From: Petunia secreta
Taxonomy: Eukaryota > Streptophyta > Magnoliopsida > Solanales > Solanaceae
Reading direction: 5' to 3'
NCBI GenBank assembly: GCA_029990175.1
Contig: JARKIP010000011.1
Span: forward strand, 2,728,001-2,792,000
Length of the DNA: 64,000 nucleotides
Shown here: piece by piece, positions 32,436 to 42,132 of the stretch
Position numbering within the stretch: the first letter of the stretch is position 1
Layout: each line of letters starts with the position of its first letter
Translations under genes and position numbers: made by a program
Notes under the pieces: generated by a model
Databases searched by the model: none
What the model saw: the letters and a program-made list of their open reading frames with translations, nothing else
What the model was told of the DNA's origin: nothing

Positions 32436-33337
32436 TGTTGAGAGCTGGTTTTGAAGTATGACAAACGAGAAGGACACTGAGGTTCAGGAGAAGAACCTTG
32501 TCCTTGAGATGAAGGACACGCTTGATCGAAAAGATTACGGGTTGCAAATCCCTGTGGAACTAGGAGTAGTGGCGCGTGGTTGTTGACGTATCCTAGTCAG
32601 ACTAAAAGAGGCGGTGTCCAGGCTGTATCTTTGAAGTGTGGACAAGAGTTAGACTTTAACATGGAAAAGAGTTACTGCGAATCTGATATTGCCATAATTA
32701 AGAGAATTCCCAGCAGGACTCAACTAGGGTTGTAAGACCTGTATAAAAGCAAGTAGAAGAGACAGCCGAAATCAGTTTTTCAAAACAGAGAGTCGAGAGC
32801 ATATAGAGGTAATCTGAAGAACTGTCTACGTTGGAAAACTGAAGAGGACAACTGGTTTGCATGCAGAGTATTTGAGTCTAGATCTCTTGTCTAGGTTCAT
32901 CGAGTTGTAAGTTGTCTCTGTTACAAGCGTTCATTGTTTTGTCTATTAGCTTATTTCAGAAGCATATGTATTAGGCAAACTACTTTGTGATTACTAGAAA
33001 AAGCTAGAGTTTAGCTTTGGTTAGTGATTAGGGTCTAGAGTGTAGCCCCTTGGTTACAGAGTTTGTAATCTGAAACGTTGCTCTTGTGTTAGTGGATTGA
33101 CATTCAAAATCCCAGAGTGTGGGTCGTGGTTTTTCTCCCTTGAGCAAGGAGTTTTCCACGTAAAATCCTTGTGTTCTTGGTGAATGTTTTGAAGTGTGTT
33201 CTTAAGTACAATTTGCATAAAAGAGAACTGAGGAACCTTGTTCTACTACGGAAGAACCAGGTTCTTACAACAAAAATCGGAGGACACTATTCAACCCCCC
33301 CCTTCTAGTGTCCTTAGGAGGTGCTTAAAGTATAACA
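32436..33337 (+). mobile_element. Sirevirus 5' LTR (902 bp)
   Basis: It begins TGTTGAGAGC and ends AAAGTATAACA. A TATA box is at 32742. Near its end GGACACTA (33282-33289) and TAGTGTCC (33306-33313) form an 8-bp stem around a C-rich loop. Confidence 0.95.
32742..32748 (+). promoter_or_regulatory. TATA box in the Sirevirus LTR
   Basis: TATAAAA in the context CCTGTATAAAAGC lies about 300 bp into the LTR, a sensible U3 position for the element promoter. The same motif occurs at 42439 in the 3' LTR. Confidence 0.65.
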
Positions 33338-33339
33338 AG

Positions 33340-33351
33340 TGGTATCAGAGC
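33340..33351 (+). other. Sirevirus primer binding site
   Basis: TGGTATCAGAGC lies two bases after the LTR, complementary to the 3' end of initiator tRNA-Met. Confidence 0.95.
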
Positions 33352-33392
33352 GGGTCTTCTCTTGTAAGGCTAACACCTTGAGAAGGATCAAA

Positions 33393-35711
33393 ATGAGTGC
33401 ACCGCCTACTATTACTGAAGGACAGTCGGTTCTGAGGCCTCCACAGTTTAATGGGCAATACTACGCATGGTGGAAAAATAGGATGGAGAATTACATATGT
33501 GCTGAAGATTATCAACTCTGGCTGATAGTCTCTGAAGGAAACCTGATTCCCACCAAAATAGTTGGTGAAGGAACCACTGCCACAAAAGAACCTAAGCTGA
33601 AAGAAGAGTTTGATGAGTCTGACTATAAGATGATCGAAAAGAACCACAAAGCCAAGCGGTTGGTTATATGTGGTCTGGGTCCAGAAGAGTTCAATCGAGT
33701 ATCATCGTATAAGACGGCTAAGGAAATATGGGATGCTTTACAAGTTGCACACGAAGGAACCACTGAAGTAAAGGACTCAAAAAGAAGAATGTTGAAGAGA
33801 CAATTTGAGTTATTTACTATGGGCGAGAAGGAATCGATTCAGGATATGATGACCAGGTTGACCATGATTACAAATGAAATGAGATCTCTGGAGATGGAAC
33901 TGCCTGAGGTGGAGATGGTTGACAAAATCCTGAATGTGTTACCTGAAGCATGGGAACCAAAAATGACGGCCATTATTGAATCCAAACCCTTGAAATCCAT
34001 CAAGCTTGAAGAACTGGTTGGAAGTCTGAAGACGCACGAGATGATGAAGGACTCAAAGGCTAAACCTGCAGCAAAGAAGGAAAAGACCCTTGCACTGGAA
34101 GCAACAGAAGAAGCTGATGAATATGTTGATCTTCAATCAGTGGAAGCTGCAATGGTAAGTGCTCTAAGACAAAAACTCAATCTGGGAAGGTTTAAAGGAT
34201 TTAAACGAGGGAACAAGGAGAGCTCTAGCAGGAAGAACATAGTTGACAGTCCTGACTACTCTGGATGCTTCAAATGCTTCAAGAAGGATCATGCTGTCAT
34301 GGATTGCCCAATGTGGGAAATAGAGTGGATGAAGAACAGAGCTGCTAAGGAAAAGGAAAAGGAAACCACAAAGGAAAACGATGCAGATAGAAAGAAGTCA
34401 GGACGGCCCCCAAACTTCAGAGCAGAACGAAGGAAAAGGAAGGAAGCTTTCTATGCCACATGGGGACCAACTGACAGTGAGTCTGATCACGAGAAGGAAG
34501 CTGACAATGACTCACCGCTAGCATTAGCAGGGATGACGGATGTTAGTTCTGACGAAGAACATCATCTTGAAGTAAAATGGGGAAGAGATCCATCAAAGCC
34601 ACCAGTGTTCAATGGGACTCATTACAATTACTGGAAGAAACAAATGAAGAATTTCTTGCAGGCAAATGATTATAGTCTGTGGCTAATTGTGAAAAGAGGA
34701 CCTCATGTTCCAGTGAAGAGAGCAGCAAATGGAGTCTTGGTACCCAAGAAAGTAGAAGAACTAGATCCACAAGATCTGGACTGGCTACAAGCAAACTCCA
34801 AGGCTGAGGGCTATCTAAGAAGAGGACTTACAGATGATGTGCTCGGACAGATACTGGAATGTAAATCAGCCAAGGAGATATGGAAGAGACTGAAGGAGTT
34901 GTACATAGCTGACAACACCAAGAAGGACTCTGCCCTCATGGCAACTGAAGGAAAGGAAGCTGACGGTTCAGCAGAGGTATGTTTATCTGATCTTAAGGAA
35001 ACTTTACATACATACTCTTCTGAAAATCTAATCCTAATCACAGCCACATTGATTGAAGGATATGAAAAAGAAAAGCTTGAAAAAGATAAATTAATTGAAG
35101 AACTGGGTGATCTTAGAACTAAGCACAAGAGTCTCCTAGAACAGAACATTGAGCTTGAAGAAACAAATGCCATCATGAAAGGGCAGACTCTTGTGTCAAA
35201 CTCTAAGATCACTGAGCTTGAATTAGAATGTAGTCAGTTGAGAGAGAGTAAGAATGGTAAGCAAGTTATGAGTGAAGTTCAAACCTTTCTGGAAGATGAA
35301 TTGAAAAGGACAAATGAGATTTTATACCAAGAAATTGAAAAAAATAAGATGTTAAATCAGAAGGTTGAAAACTCAAAACTTGAACTTACCAGACTTACAA
35401 AATGGAATAAGTCTTCAGAAGCAATGCATTGGGTTCTTGAAAATCAAAATAAAGGAAAACAAGGTTTAGGATTCAAGAAGCCCTTGCCTCCATATAATCC
35501 TAAAAGTAAATATGTGGGATTACCTTGCAACATGTTATGCACTTTCTGTGGTCAAACCGGTCATACTAAACAAAGGTGTGTTAACATTACCAAGGCAAGG
35601 GCCAAGAATAAAAATTGTGTTTTACCCAAATGGGCCAAACAAGATCTGATTTATCCATTTTCTCATAAGAAGGGACCCAAGCTTGTCTGGGTTCCTAAGG
35701 CTAACCTCTAA
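33393..35711 (+). CDS. gag: Sirevirus Gag with duplicated core and two zinc knuckles
   Basis: The start is the first ATG in the frame (AAAATGAGTGC). The product is 772 residues and would form the virus-like particle. Residues about 12-250 are a copia-type Gag core (UBN2/DUF4219-like), followed by a CCHC knuckle (C292, C295, H300, C305). Residues about 396-510 repeat the start of the core (PPVFNGTHYNYWKKQMKNFL against PPQFNGQYYAWWKNRMENYI). A long coiled-coil, Lys/Glu-rich region (about 535-690) and a second CCHC knuckle (C716, C719, H724, C729) follow. An internal duplication of the core is the odd feature. It ends in TAA at 35709; pol begins a few bases on in another frame. Confidence 0.9.
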   Translation: MSAPPTITEGQSVLRPPQFNGQYYAWWKNRMENYICAEDYQLWLIVSEGNLIPTKIVGEGTTATKEPKLKEEFDESDYKMIEKNHKAKRLVICGLGPEEFNRVSSYKTAKEIWDALQVAHEGTTEVKDSKRRMLKRQFELFTMGEKESIQDMMTRLTMITNEMRSLEMELPEVEMVDKILNVLPEAWEPKMTAIIESKPLKSIKLEELVGSLKTHEMMKDSKAKPAAKKEKTLALEATEEADEYVDLQSVEAAMVSALRQKLNLGRFKGFKRGNKESSSRKNIVDSPDYSGCFKCFKKDHAVMDCPMWEIEWMKNRAAKEKEKETTKENDADRKKSGRPPNFRAERRKRKEAFYATWGPTDSESDHEKEADNDSPLALAGMTDVSSDEEHHLEVKWGRDPSKPPVFNGTHYNYWKKQMKNFLQANDYSLWLIVKRGPHVPVKRAANGVLVPKKVEELDPQDLDWLQANSKAEGYLRRGLTDDVLGQILECKSAKEIWKRLKELYIADNTKKDSALMATEGKEADGSAEVCLSDLKETLHTYSSENLILITATLIEGYEKEKLEKDKLIEELGDLRTKHKSLLEQNIELEETNAIMKGQTLVSNSKITELELECSQLRESKNGKQVMSEVQTFLEDELKRTNEILYQEIEKNKMLNQKVENSKLELTRLTKWNKSSEAMHWVLENQNKGKQGLGFKKPLPPYNPKSKYVGLPCNMLCTFCGQTGHTKQRCVNITKARAKNKNCVLPKWAKQDLIYPFSHKKGPKLVWVPKANL

Positions 35712-35716
35712 TTGTT

Positions 35717-38700
35717 TTGCAGGCTGGAGTGAGGGAGAACAACTCAAGCTGGATTCTTGATAGCGGTTGTTCTAGGCACATGACAGGAGATAGAAGAAAT
35801 TTTCTCTCACTCGCAGCATTTCAAGGAGGCAGTGTGGCCTTCGGAGGAGGAAAAAGTGGTCAGATAGTAGGCATTGGGAAGATTGGGAGATCTCTTGAGC
35901 ATGCAATTGAAAATGTGTATTGTGTGGATGGTCTTAGACACAATTTACTGAGCATCTCTCAACTATGTGACAGAGGAAACGAAGTGAGCTTCTCATCTGT
36001 AGGGTGCATCGTGAAGAACCTACAGAGTGGAGAAGTGGTAATGGAAGGAAAAAGAGTGAACAATGTGTACAAGGCGTCACTGAGGTCCTTACCTGAAAAC
36101 AACCTGACATGCTTGAATGTACAAGAAAGCGACTCTCAGCTGTGGCACAAAAGACTGGGTCATGCAAGTCTCACTCAATTAAATAAGCTAGCCTCGAAGG
36201 AACTGGTTCGTGGATTGCCAAACAAGAAGTTTGAAAACATAAAAGTGTGCGATGCCTGTGTAAAGGGAAAGCATGTAAGAACGTCATTCAAGTCAAAGAA
36301 AGTGGTCAGCACATCTAAGCCACTGGAGCTGGTACATATGGATTTGTGTGGACCTATGAGAGTAAAAAGCAGAGGAGGAAAGAGGTTTGTGTTCGTGATT
36401 GTTGACGACTACTCAAGGTATACATGGACCTTGTTCTTGGCCTCTAAGGATGAAGCTTTTGAGAACTTTAAAGACTGGGCTGGTGTGGTTCAGAAAAGGC
36501 TAAGTCTTGAACTCATCAGTATTCGATCAGATCATGGAACTGAGTTTGAAAACTCAAAATTTTCTGAGTACTGTGCAGGGAACAACATAGATCACAACTT
36601 TTCTGCACCAAGAACTCCCCAACAAAACGGGGTGGTTGAGAGGAAGAACAGGTCATTGGAGGATATGGCTAGAACCATGCTGCTGTCAAGTGGACTAGCA
36701 AGAAACTTCTGGGCTGAAGCTGCAAACACTGCATGTTACTTGCTAAATAGGTGTTCCATCAGAGCCATTCTTGACAAAACTCCATATGAGTTACTCAGAG
36801 GTAGAAAGCCAAGCATTGCCCACCTAAGGCCTTTTGGGTGCAAATGCTTTGTTCACAACAATGGCAAGGAACCCTTGGGAAAGTTTGATGCTAGGAGTGA
36901 TGAGGCAATATTCCTGGGATACTCCACTCAAAGTAAGGCATACAAGGTACTCAACAGAAGAACACAAGTAGTAGAAGAAAGTATGCATGTTGTGTTCGAT
37001 GAATCAGATAAGGAAATAGGGGAAGATGATGCAGATGATCAGGTGATTGGCTTAAGAAAAGAAGAAAGCATAGATGAACTGGAGGACTCGGATGAAAAGG
37101 AGAGCAAAGTCATGTCAGATGAAGGAGTCAACTTGACAGGGGGAACTTCTGATGAAGCTGAAGATCAAGAAAGTCAAGAAGAATTTACTCAAGACGATGC
37201 TGCAGGTTCTTCTAATCAGATCCAGATCAAGCCATGGAAATATCAAAGTTCTCACCCTTTGGAGAATGTTCTATCTGAACTGGATACAGGAATTATGACT
37301 AGGTCAGCATTAAAGAACTTCTGTGCATTCTTTGCTTTCCTCTCAGCCTTGGAACCAAAAAATGTCAAAGAAGCTCTAGAAGATCCAGATTGGATTATAG
37401 CTATGCAGGAGGAACTTCATCAATTTGAAAGAAGCAAAGTGTGGCACCTAGTTCCTAAGCCAAAGGACAGATCCATAATTGGAACTAAATGGGTGTTCAG
37501 AAATAAGCTGGATGAACATGGCATAGTTACAAGAAATAAGGCAAGGTTGGTTGTTCAGGGCTACAGTCAAGAAGAAGGAATAGATTATGATGAAACCTTT
37601 GCACCAGTGGCACGAATGGAAGCCATTAGAATGCTGATTGCTTTTGCTACATACATGGAATTCACACTGTATCAGATGGATGTGAAGAGTGCCTTCTTGA
37701 ATGGGTACCTAAATGAAGAAGTCTATGTAGTACAGCCTCCAGGTTTTGTGAACAATGAATTCCCTGATCATGTGTACAAACTGGACAAGGCTCTGTATGG
37801 TTTGAAGCAAGCTCCTAGAGCTTGGTATGAAAGACTCTCAGGGTTCTTGATGAAAAATGGCTTTTCAAGAGGTAAAATTGACAACACACTATTTCTCAAG
37901 AAGCAAGGAAAGGATCTGCTGGTAGTTCAAGTGTATGTCGATGATATCATCTTTGGAGCCACTGATGAGGAGCTGAGCAAAGGTTTTGCTGACCTGATGG
38001 GAAGTGAGTTTGAAATGAGCATGATGGGTGAATTGAATTTCTTCCTTGGGTTGCAGATAAAGCAGACGCCGGAAGGAACTATGATACACCAGCAAAAATA
38101 TGTCAAGGAATTGTTGAAGAAGTTTAACATGGAAGGAGCTAAGGAGATGACTACTCCTATTGCTCCTGGAACAAAGCTCGATATGGATGAACTTGGTCCT
38201 TCGACAAATGAGACCAAGTATAGAGGAATCATTGGCTCACTTCTTTATCTCACAGCAAGTCGACCTGACATAGTCTACAGCGTAGGACTGTGTGCCAGAT
38301 TTCAGTCAAAACCTAAGGAATCACACTTGACAGCTGTGAAGAGAATTCTGAGATACTTGAAAGGGACTCAGGATCTATGCCTTTGGTATCCCAGAGGTGG
38401 AACTTTTGAACTAATTGGTTTTGCTGATGCAGATTATGCAGGTCATTTGGTTGATAGGAAAAGCACTTCGGGGATGGCACACTTCTTAGGTCCTTGCTTG
38501 GTGTCATGGGCTACAAAGAAACAAAACTCTGTTGCCTTGTCAACTGCTGAAGCTGAGTATGTGGCAGCTGCTTCATGCTGCTCACAATTGCTATGGATCA
38601 AGCAGCAACTGGAGGATTTTGGAATCAAGTGTGGGGCAGTGCCAATCTTTTGCGACAACACTAGTGCTGTGAACATTGCCAAGAACCCAGTCCAACACAA

Positions 38701-38881
38701 AAGGACCAAACACATTGATATTAGACATCATTTTCTGAGAGACAATGTAGAAAAGGGTCTAATCACTATGAATTCATGCAGGACTGAAGACCAAATTGCT
38801 GACATATTTACCAAAGCTTTGAACAAGGTGCAGTTCGAGAGGAACAGGTTGGAGTTAGGGATGACCAAAATACACGGATGA
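35717..38881 (+). CDS. pol: Sirevirus Pol polyprotein (protease, integrase, reverse transcriptase, RNase H)
   Basis: This open frame of 1054 codons has no ATG near its start. It probably begins by frameshifting or splicing from gag; the junction carries TTTTGCAG just before GCTGGAGT. Domains in order: aspartic protease (DSG at 15-17); the HHCC zinc region of pre-integrase (LWHKRLGH, CDACVKGKH); integrase core with D209, D272 and E308 (35 residues between the last two); reverse transcriptase with YVDD at 740-743; RNase H with D904 in FADADYAG and STAEAEY. Copia order is clear and every catalytic motif I looked for is present. It ends TKIHG then TGA. Confidence 0.93.
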   Translation: MQAGVRENNSSWILDSGCSRHMTGDRRNFLSLAAFQGGSVAFGGGKSGQIVGIGKIGRSLEHAIENVYCVDGLRHNLLSISQLCDRGNEVSFSSVGCIVKNLQSGEVVMEGKRVNNVYKASLRSLPENNLTCLNVQESDSQLWHKRLGHASLTQLNKLASKELVRGLPNKKFENIKVCDACVKGKHVRTSFKSKKVVSTSKPLELVHMDLCGPMRVKSRGGKRFVFVIVDDYSRYTWTLFLASKDEAFENFKDWAGVVQKRLSLELISIRSDHGTEFENSKFSEYCAGNNIDHNFSAPRTPQQNGVVERKNRSLEDMARTMLLSSGLARNFWAEAANTACYLLNRCSIRAILDKTPYELLRGRKPSIAHLRPFGCKCFVHNNGKEPLGKFDARSDEAIFLGYSTQSKAYKVLNRRTQVVEESMHVVFDESDKEIGEDDADDQVIGLRKEESIDELEDSDEKESKVMSDEGVNLTGGTSDEAEDQESQEEFTQDDAAGSSNQIQIKPWKYQSSHPLENVLSELDTGIMTRSALKNFCAFFAFLSALEPKNVKEALEDPDWIIAMQEELHQFERSKVWHLVPKPKDRSIIGTKWVFRNKLDEHGIVTRNKARLVVQGYSQEEGIDYDETFAPVARMEAIRMLIAFATYMEFTLYQMDVKSAFLNGYLNEEVYVVQPPGFVNNEFPDHVYKLDKALYGLKQAPRAWYERLSGFLMKNGFSRGKIDNTLFLKKQGKDLLVVQVYVDDIIFGATDEELSKGFADLMGSEFEMSMMGELNFFLGLQIKQTPEGTMIHQQKYVKELLKKFNMEGAKEMTTPIAPGTKLDMDELGPSTNETKYRGIIGSLLYLTASRPDIVYSVGLCARFQSKPKESHLTAVKRILRYLKGTQDLCLWYPRGGTFELIGFADADYAGHLVDRKSTSGMAHFLGPCLVSWATKKQNSVALSTAEAEYVAAASCCSQLLWIKQQLEDFGIKCGAVPIFCDNTSAVNIAKNPVQHKRTKHIDIRHHFLRDNVEKGLITMNSCRTEDQIADIFTKALNKVQFERNRLELGMTKIHG

Positions 38882-39527
38882 CCCAGCAGGTAATCCCCTG
38901 GTGATTGGCTAGGTTAGTAGTAAAAGTGTCTGTTAGGAATTTGTCATTACTATCTGGACTAAGTCTGTACTTGAGTAAGTACACTCGTTTTTAGTGTTTT
39001 GAGCATTAGGTACAAATAATGTGATCCCATGAAGAACCTACTGTGTACTGAGGAGGAACCAGTGTTAACGTGAGGAATCGTGTCCAGGTACAGTAAACCT
39101 ACTCTATTTGTTAGTTGTCACAACTGGAATTAAAATTGTTTATTGTACGTGCATCATGGGAGATTCTCCATAGTCTCATAACTGCCCAAAATTATAGGAA
39201 CACATTCCTTTTTAGGATAGAACTCCTTTTAAATTGCTTGGACCCCACTTCTTGAAAAGGGTATATTTAAATTAAGTTCATAACCGTCAAATCTCTTAAC
39301 TTCTCCCGGTTCTCAAAAAGTTCAAAAAGCTGCCCTTCTTTATACTCATTATTTTTTTTCTCCTTCCCTAGACATTGTCACTTCACCGAAACCCTCTCTC
39401 TTTCTACAACACTTCTTCAATCTCTCATGATCTCATCCACCTCTTCCAATTGAACATCAAAATTCTCTCAAGCTCTAAAATAGATAAACCGTCAACAAAC
39501 TCAGGAATCTTTACAAAATTCTTCAAG
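38882..39527 (+). other. Intergenic region between pol and the env-like gene
   Basis: This is 646 bp of non-coding sequence. A strong polypyrimidine tract (TTTTTTTTCTCCTTCCCTAG) ends with AG at 39370-39371 and looks like a 3' splice site about 155 bp before the env-like ATG. The frame is open from 39375, but the first ATG is at 39528. Confidence 0.5.
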
Positions 39528-41663
39528 ATGTCTGAAAGACCACCTCCATCCACTCTTGCTGAAAGAATTGCTAGGGCTCGCCTAAAATTTCTCAAAAAGG
39601 GGGACAAGAAACTGGTCAAGAAGTTAAAATCAAGAGCCGTTCCTTCAACACCCACTACTCAAAGTTCATCTCAACCGTTACCTGAGGTAATTTCTGATCC
39701 TACTCCATCTACACCTGTTGGTTCAGTTGATATAGCCAGTCCTGGCATTGTAGAAACTGAAACCCTAGTTGCTGAATTAGATAAAATAGTAGATGTTGAG
39801 CAGAGGGACAATATAGATAGGGGGAACCCACGTGAGGAGGAACAAGAAACTAAAGAGAATGAACCTAGAGAAGATGTGCAGGATGTTGTAGACGGTGTGT
39901 CTAGAGGCGAGTTAAATATAGCCGAAAAAATAGAAGAACAGTTGAGGGAACTGGATAATGATGAATCTCTGGGAAAAAATGTTGGTGAGTCAAGTAAAGA
40001 TGTGAGTGGAACAGGGGTGTGTTTAGAGGATTCTGTGCCTAAAGGCCCTGAGGGTGATGGAACTGCTACTGCTGAAGTTCCAGGGGGAGAGGGACAAGAA
40101 CCTGTTACTTGTCTAAATCCTACTGGAGCTAATGATGCAGATTTTAGCTGGACAGAATCTGATGAAGATGGAAACAAGGAAGTTGTTGTTGAAAAACAAG
40201 AGAGTGATAAGGAAGGGAAAAAATTAAAAAGGAAAAGAAAATTTGGGGCAGAAGATGAGAAGGTGACAGGTGAGGAAGAGGAGGATGAGGTGATGTGTGT
40301 AAAAGAAAATAAAGTAGAGCCTGAAAAAAGAAGAAGGTTGGTGAGAGATGGGAAACCAGTGTTGAAATCTAGACTGGTAGATGAAGACAGTGAAGGAGGT
40401 GACCAAGAGGCTAGTGAGCCTGTGGTCAGGAGAGTTGGTACTAGGTCGGCTTTCAAAATGCAGATGGAGAGGATTGAAAAGCTAGGAAAGACAGTAAAAA
40501 ATGTGAAGATGAGGGAAGAAGAGAAGAAGAAAGAAGAAGAGGAGAAGAGAGCTGGTGAGGAAGAGGAGGAAAGTGAAGCTGGGAGTTATGTGGAACCCAG
40601 TGATTCTGATACTGACAGTGAGGTGGAGAGTAAGAAGAAAAGAAAAGAAGTGGATAGGGAAGCCTTCTTTTCTAGACATCAGGTGCTGCCAGGGAGTATA
40701 CTGTATGATGAAAAGGAGTTTCATATGAAATCCTTGTTGAGAATGATAGGAGATCAGGGTTGGTTGAGCTTGTTTGGAAACAATGACAGGAAGCTGTTTG
40801 TGGATGAAGTCAGGGAGTTTTATACAAATTGCAGGGTAGTAGCCAGGAGGGTGTTTACCACTGTGAAAGAAGTGGAGATTGAATTTGGGAGACCTGAACT
40901 GGGAGTGATTCTGGATGTACCTGCTGAAGGGTATTGCAGGTATGTTAAGCTAAAATGGCCAAAGAGAACAGATAGAGTTACTCCCTTAGATGTTGTGAGA
41001 AAATTTTCAGGGAAACCCAGATTGAGGAAGGAGAGGAAGGTTGAGAAAAAGGAGATGGAGCCTGCACATCAGCTTTTGTTTGAGTTTGTGCATAGGTTTC
41101 TTCTGCCTAGGGGGGAAAGAAATTGTGAGGCCAGTGCTCTTGATCTGACCTATATGGATCTGATGGACAGAGGGGTAAAAATAAATTTGCCTGGGCTCAT
41201 TATTAGGCACATAAAGAGAATCTGTGATACTGATCAGAAGCCACACTCTCTTGTGCATTCTTACATCATCCATCAGATTCTTGAGCATTTTGGAGTGCCT
41301 TTAGGTGCAGGGAAGAAGCCAACTATCCATCAGAGGTTTGGGGTTAATGTGCTGAAGAGCTGTGACTTCTTTCAAGAAAGCAGGGCTTCCAAAAGGCCAA
41401 TGCAGGTCAAGCAGGAGGAGTCAGAGGACAGTGAAGAGTTTGGACCTGATGAGGCCATCGGTGCTGTGCAGGAACTGGAGAAAATGGTTCTTGAAGTTAA
41501 TGAAGAAAATGCTGAACTGCACAGGCAGTTGAAGGTGAAGGATCAAGAGATTGATCGCTTGAAGATTGATTGCCACAAGTATGAGGCCGAGCTGGTGATG
41601 GAGAGGGCCAAAAATACGAAACAACTTGAGGCACTCGTTAAGCACTTCAACCTTCAGCTGTGA
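39528..41663 (+). CDS. Sirevirus env-like protein
   Basis: The product is 711 residues from the first ATG in the frame (AAGATGTCTG). It lies between pol and the 3' LTR, which is where Sireviruses carry an 'env-like' gene of unproven function. The N-terminal half is low-complexity, Glu/Lys-rich and probably disordered. Residues about 380-640 form a conserved folded part (FFSRHQVLPG, DVPAEGYCRYVKLKWPKR near 463, HQLLFEFVHRFLLPRGERN), similar to the family annotated as putative plant transposon protein. The C-terminal 70 residues are a leucine-zipper-like coiled coil. I see no signal peptide and no hydrophobic membrane segment, which argues against a true envelope role. Confidence 0.85.
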   Translation: MSERPPPSTLAERIARARLKFLKKGDKKLVKKLKSRAVPSTPTTQSSSQPLPEVISDPTPSTPVGSVDIASPGIVETETLVAELDKIVDVEQRDNIDRGNPREEEQETKENEPREDVQDVVDGVSRGELNIAEKIEEQLRELDNDESLGKNVGESSKDVSGTGVCLEDSVPKGPEGDGTATAEVPGGEGQEPVTCLNPTGANDADFSWTESDEDGNKEVVVEKQESDKEGKKLKRKRKFGAEDEKVTGEEEEDEVMCVKENKVEPEKRRRLVRDGKPVLKSRLVDEDSEGGDQEASEPVVRRVGTRSAFKMQMERIEKLGKTVKNVKMREEEKKKEEEEKRAGEEEEESEAGSYVEPSDSDTDSEVESKKKRKEVDREAFFSRHQVLPGSILYDEKEFHMKSLLRMIGDQGWLSLFGNNDRKLFVDEVREFYTNCRVVARRVFTTVKEVEIEFGRPELGVILDVPAEGYCRYVKLKWPKRTDRVTPLDVVRKFSGKPRLRKERKVEKKEMEPAHQLLFEFVHRFLLPRGERNCEASALDLTYMDLMDRGVKINLPGLIIRHIKRICDTDQKPHSLVHSYIIHQILEHFGVPLGAGKKPTIHQRFGVNVLKSCDFFQESRASKRPMQVKQEESEDSEEFGPDEAIGAVQELEKMVLEVNEENAELHRQLKVKDQEIDRLKIDCHKYEAELVMERAKNTKQLEALVKHFNLQL

Positions 41664-41979
41664 TTCTTCCAGTCCTGTCCTCCTATCTCTCTCTTTTCCT
41701 ACCCCACCTGATCTTTACTCCTTCCTATTCTCCCTTGATTGCATGATTTGGATAATTAAGACAATTTCAATTTTTGTTGTGTAACTAAATAGAGTGGTGC
41801 TGCTGTCACCCTCTGGATGTTGATTTTAAATTTCTTATGTTTGCGACTGTTTCTTGTTTCAGTACCTGGTTCCTTGTTGGGCCCTTATTTTGATATACCT
41901 ATGTTCTTGACACTGATGAGTTGCCTTGTGCTCTAGACTAGATTAATCTGACAGGTTCCTGCAGGTCTTTGAATCTTTT

Positions 41980-42005
41980 CGATGATGCCAAAAGGGGGAA
42001 GAAGG
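41980..42005 (+). other. Upstream polypurine tract repeat of the Sirevirus
   Basis: GATGATGCCAAAAGGGGGAA closely repeats the tract adjoining the 3' LTR, about 125 bp upstream of it. Repeated polypurine tracts before the 3' LTR are a known Sirevirus trait. Confidence 0.7.
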
Positions 42006-42116
42006 AATGTTGGGGTGTTTGTGACCTAACTCATCTGTTTTTATTGTTCTGTTATTTTGTGTTCTTGTTTTTGGTATATGTTATGTAGGTTCTTGGGCAA
42101 CGTTTGTTTGTCATCA

Positions 42117-42132
42117 TCAAAAAGGGGGAATT
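42117..42132 (+). other. Polypurine tract of the Sirevirus
   Basis: AAAAAGGGGGAATT directly precedes the 3' LTR start TGTTGAG at 42133. Confidence 0.9.

Larger units (their letters stand above)
41664..42132 (+). other. Sirevirus 3' untranslated region
   Basis: Non-coding sequence between the env-like stop and the 3' LTR. It contains two purine tracts that are annotated separately. Confidence 0.7.

Noticed and set aside
39671..40456. 261-codon minus-strand frame rich in Ser and Leu
   Set aside because: It is a shadow of the acidic N-terminal half of the env-like gene. The same explains 61539-62498.
39528..41663. True viral envelope glycoprotein
   Set aside because: No signal peptide, membrane segment or cysteine-rich ectodomain is visible. 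The name env-like is positional only.
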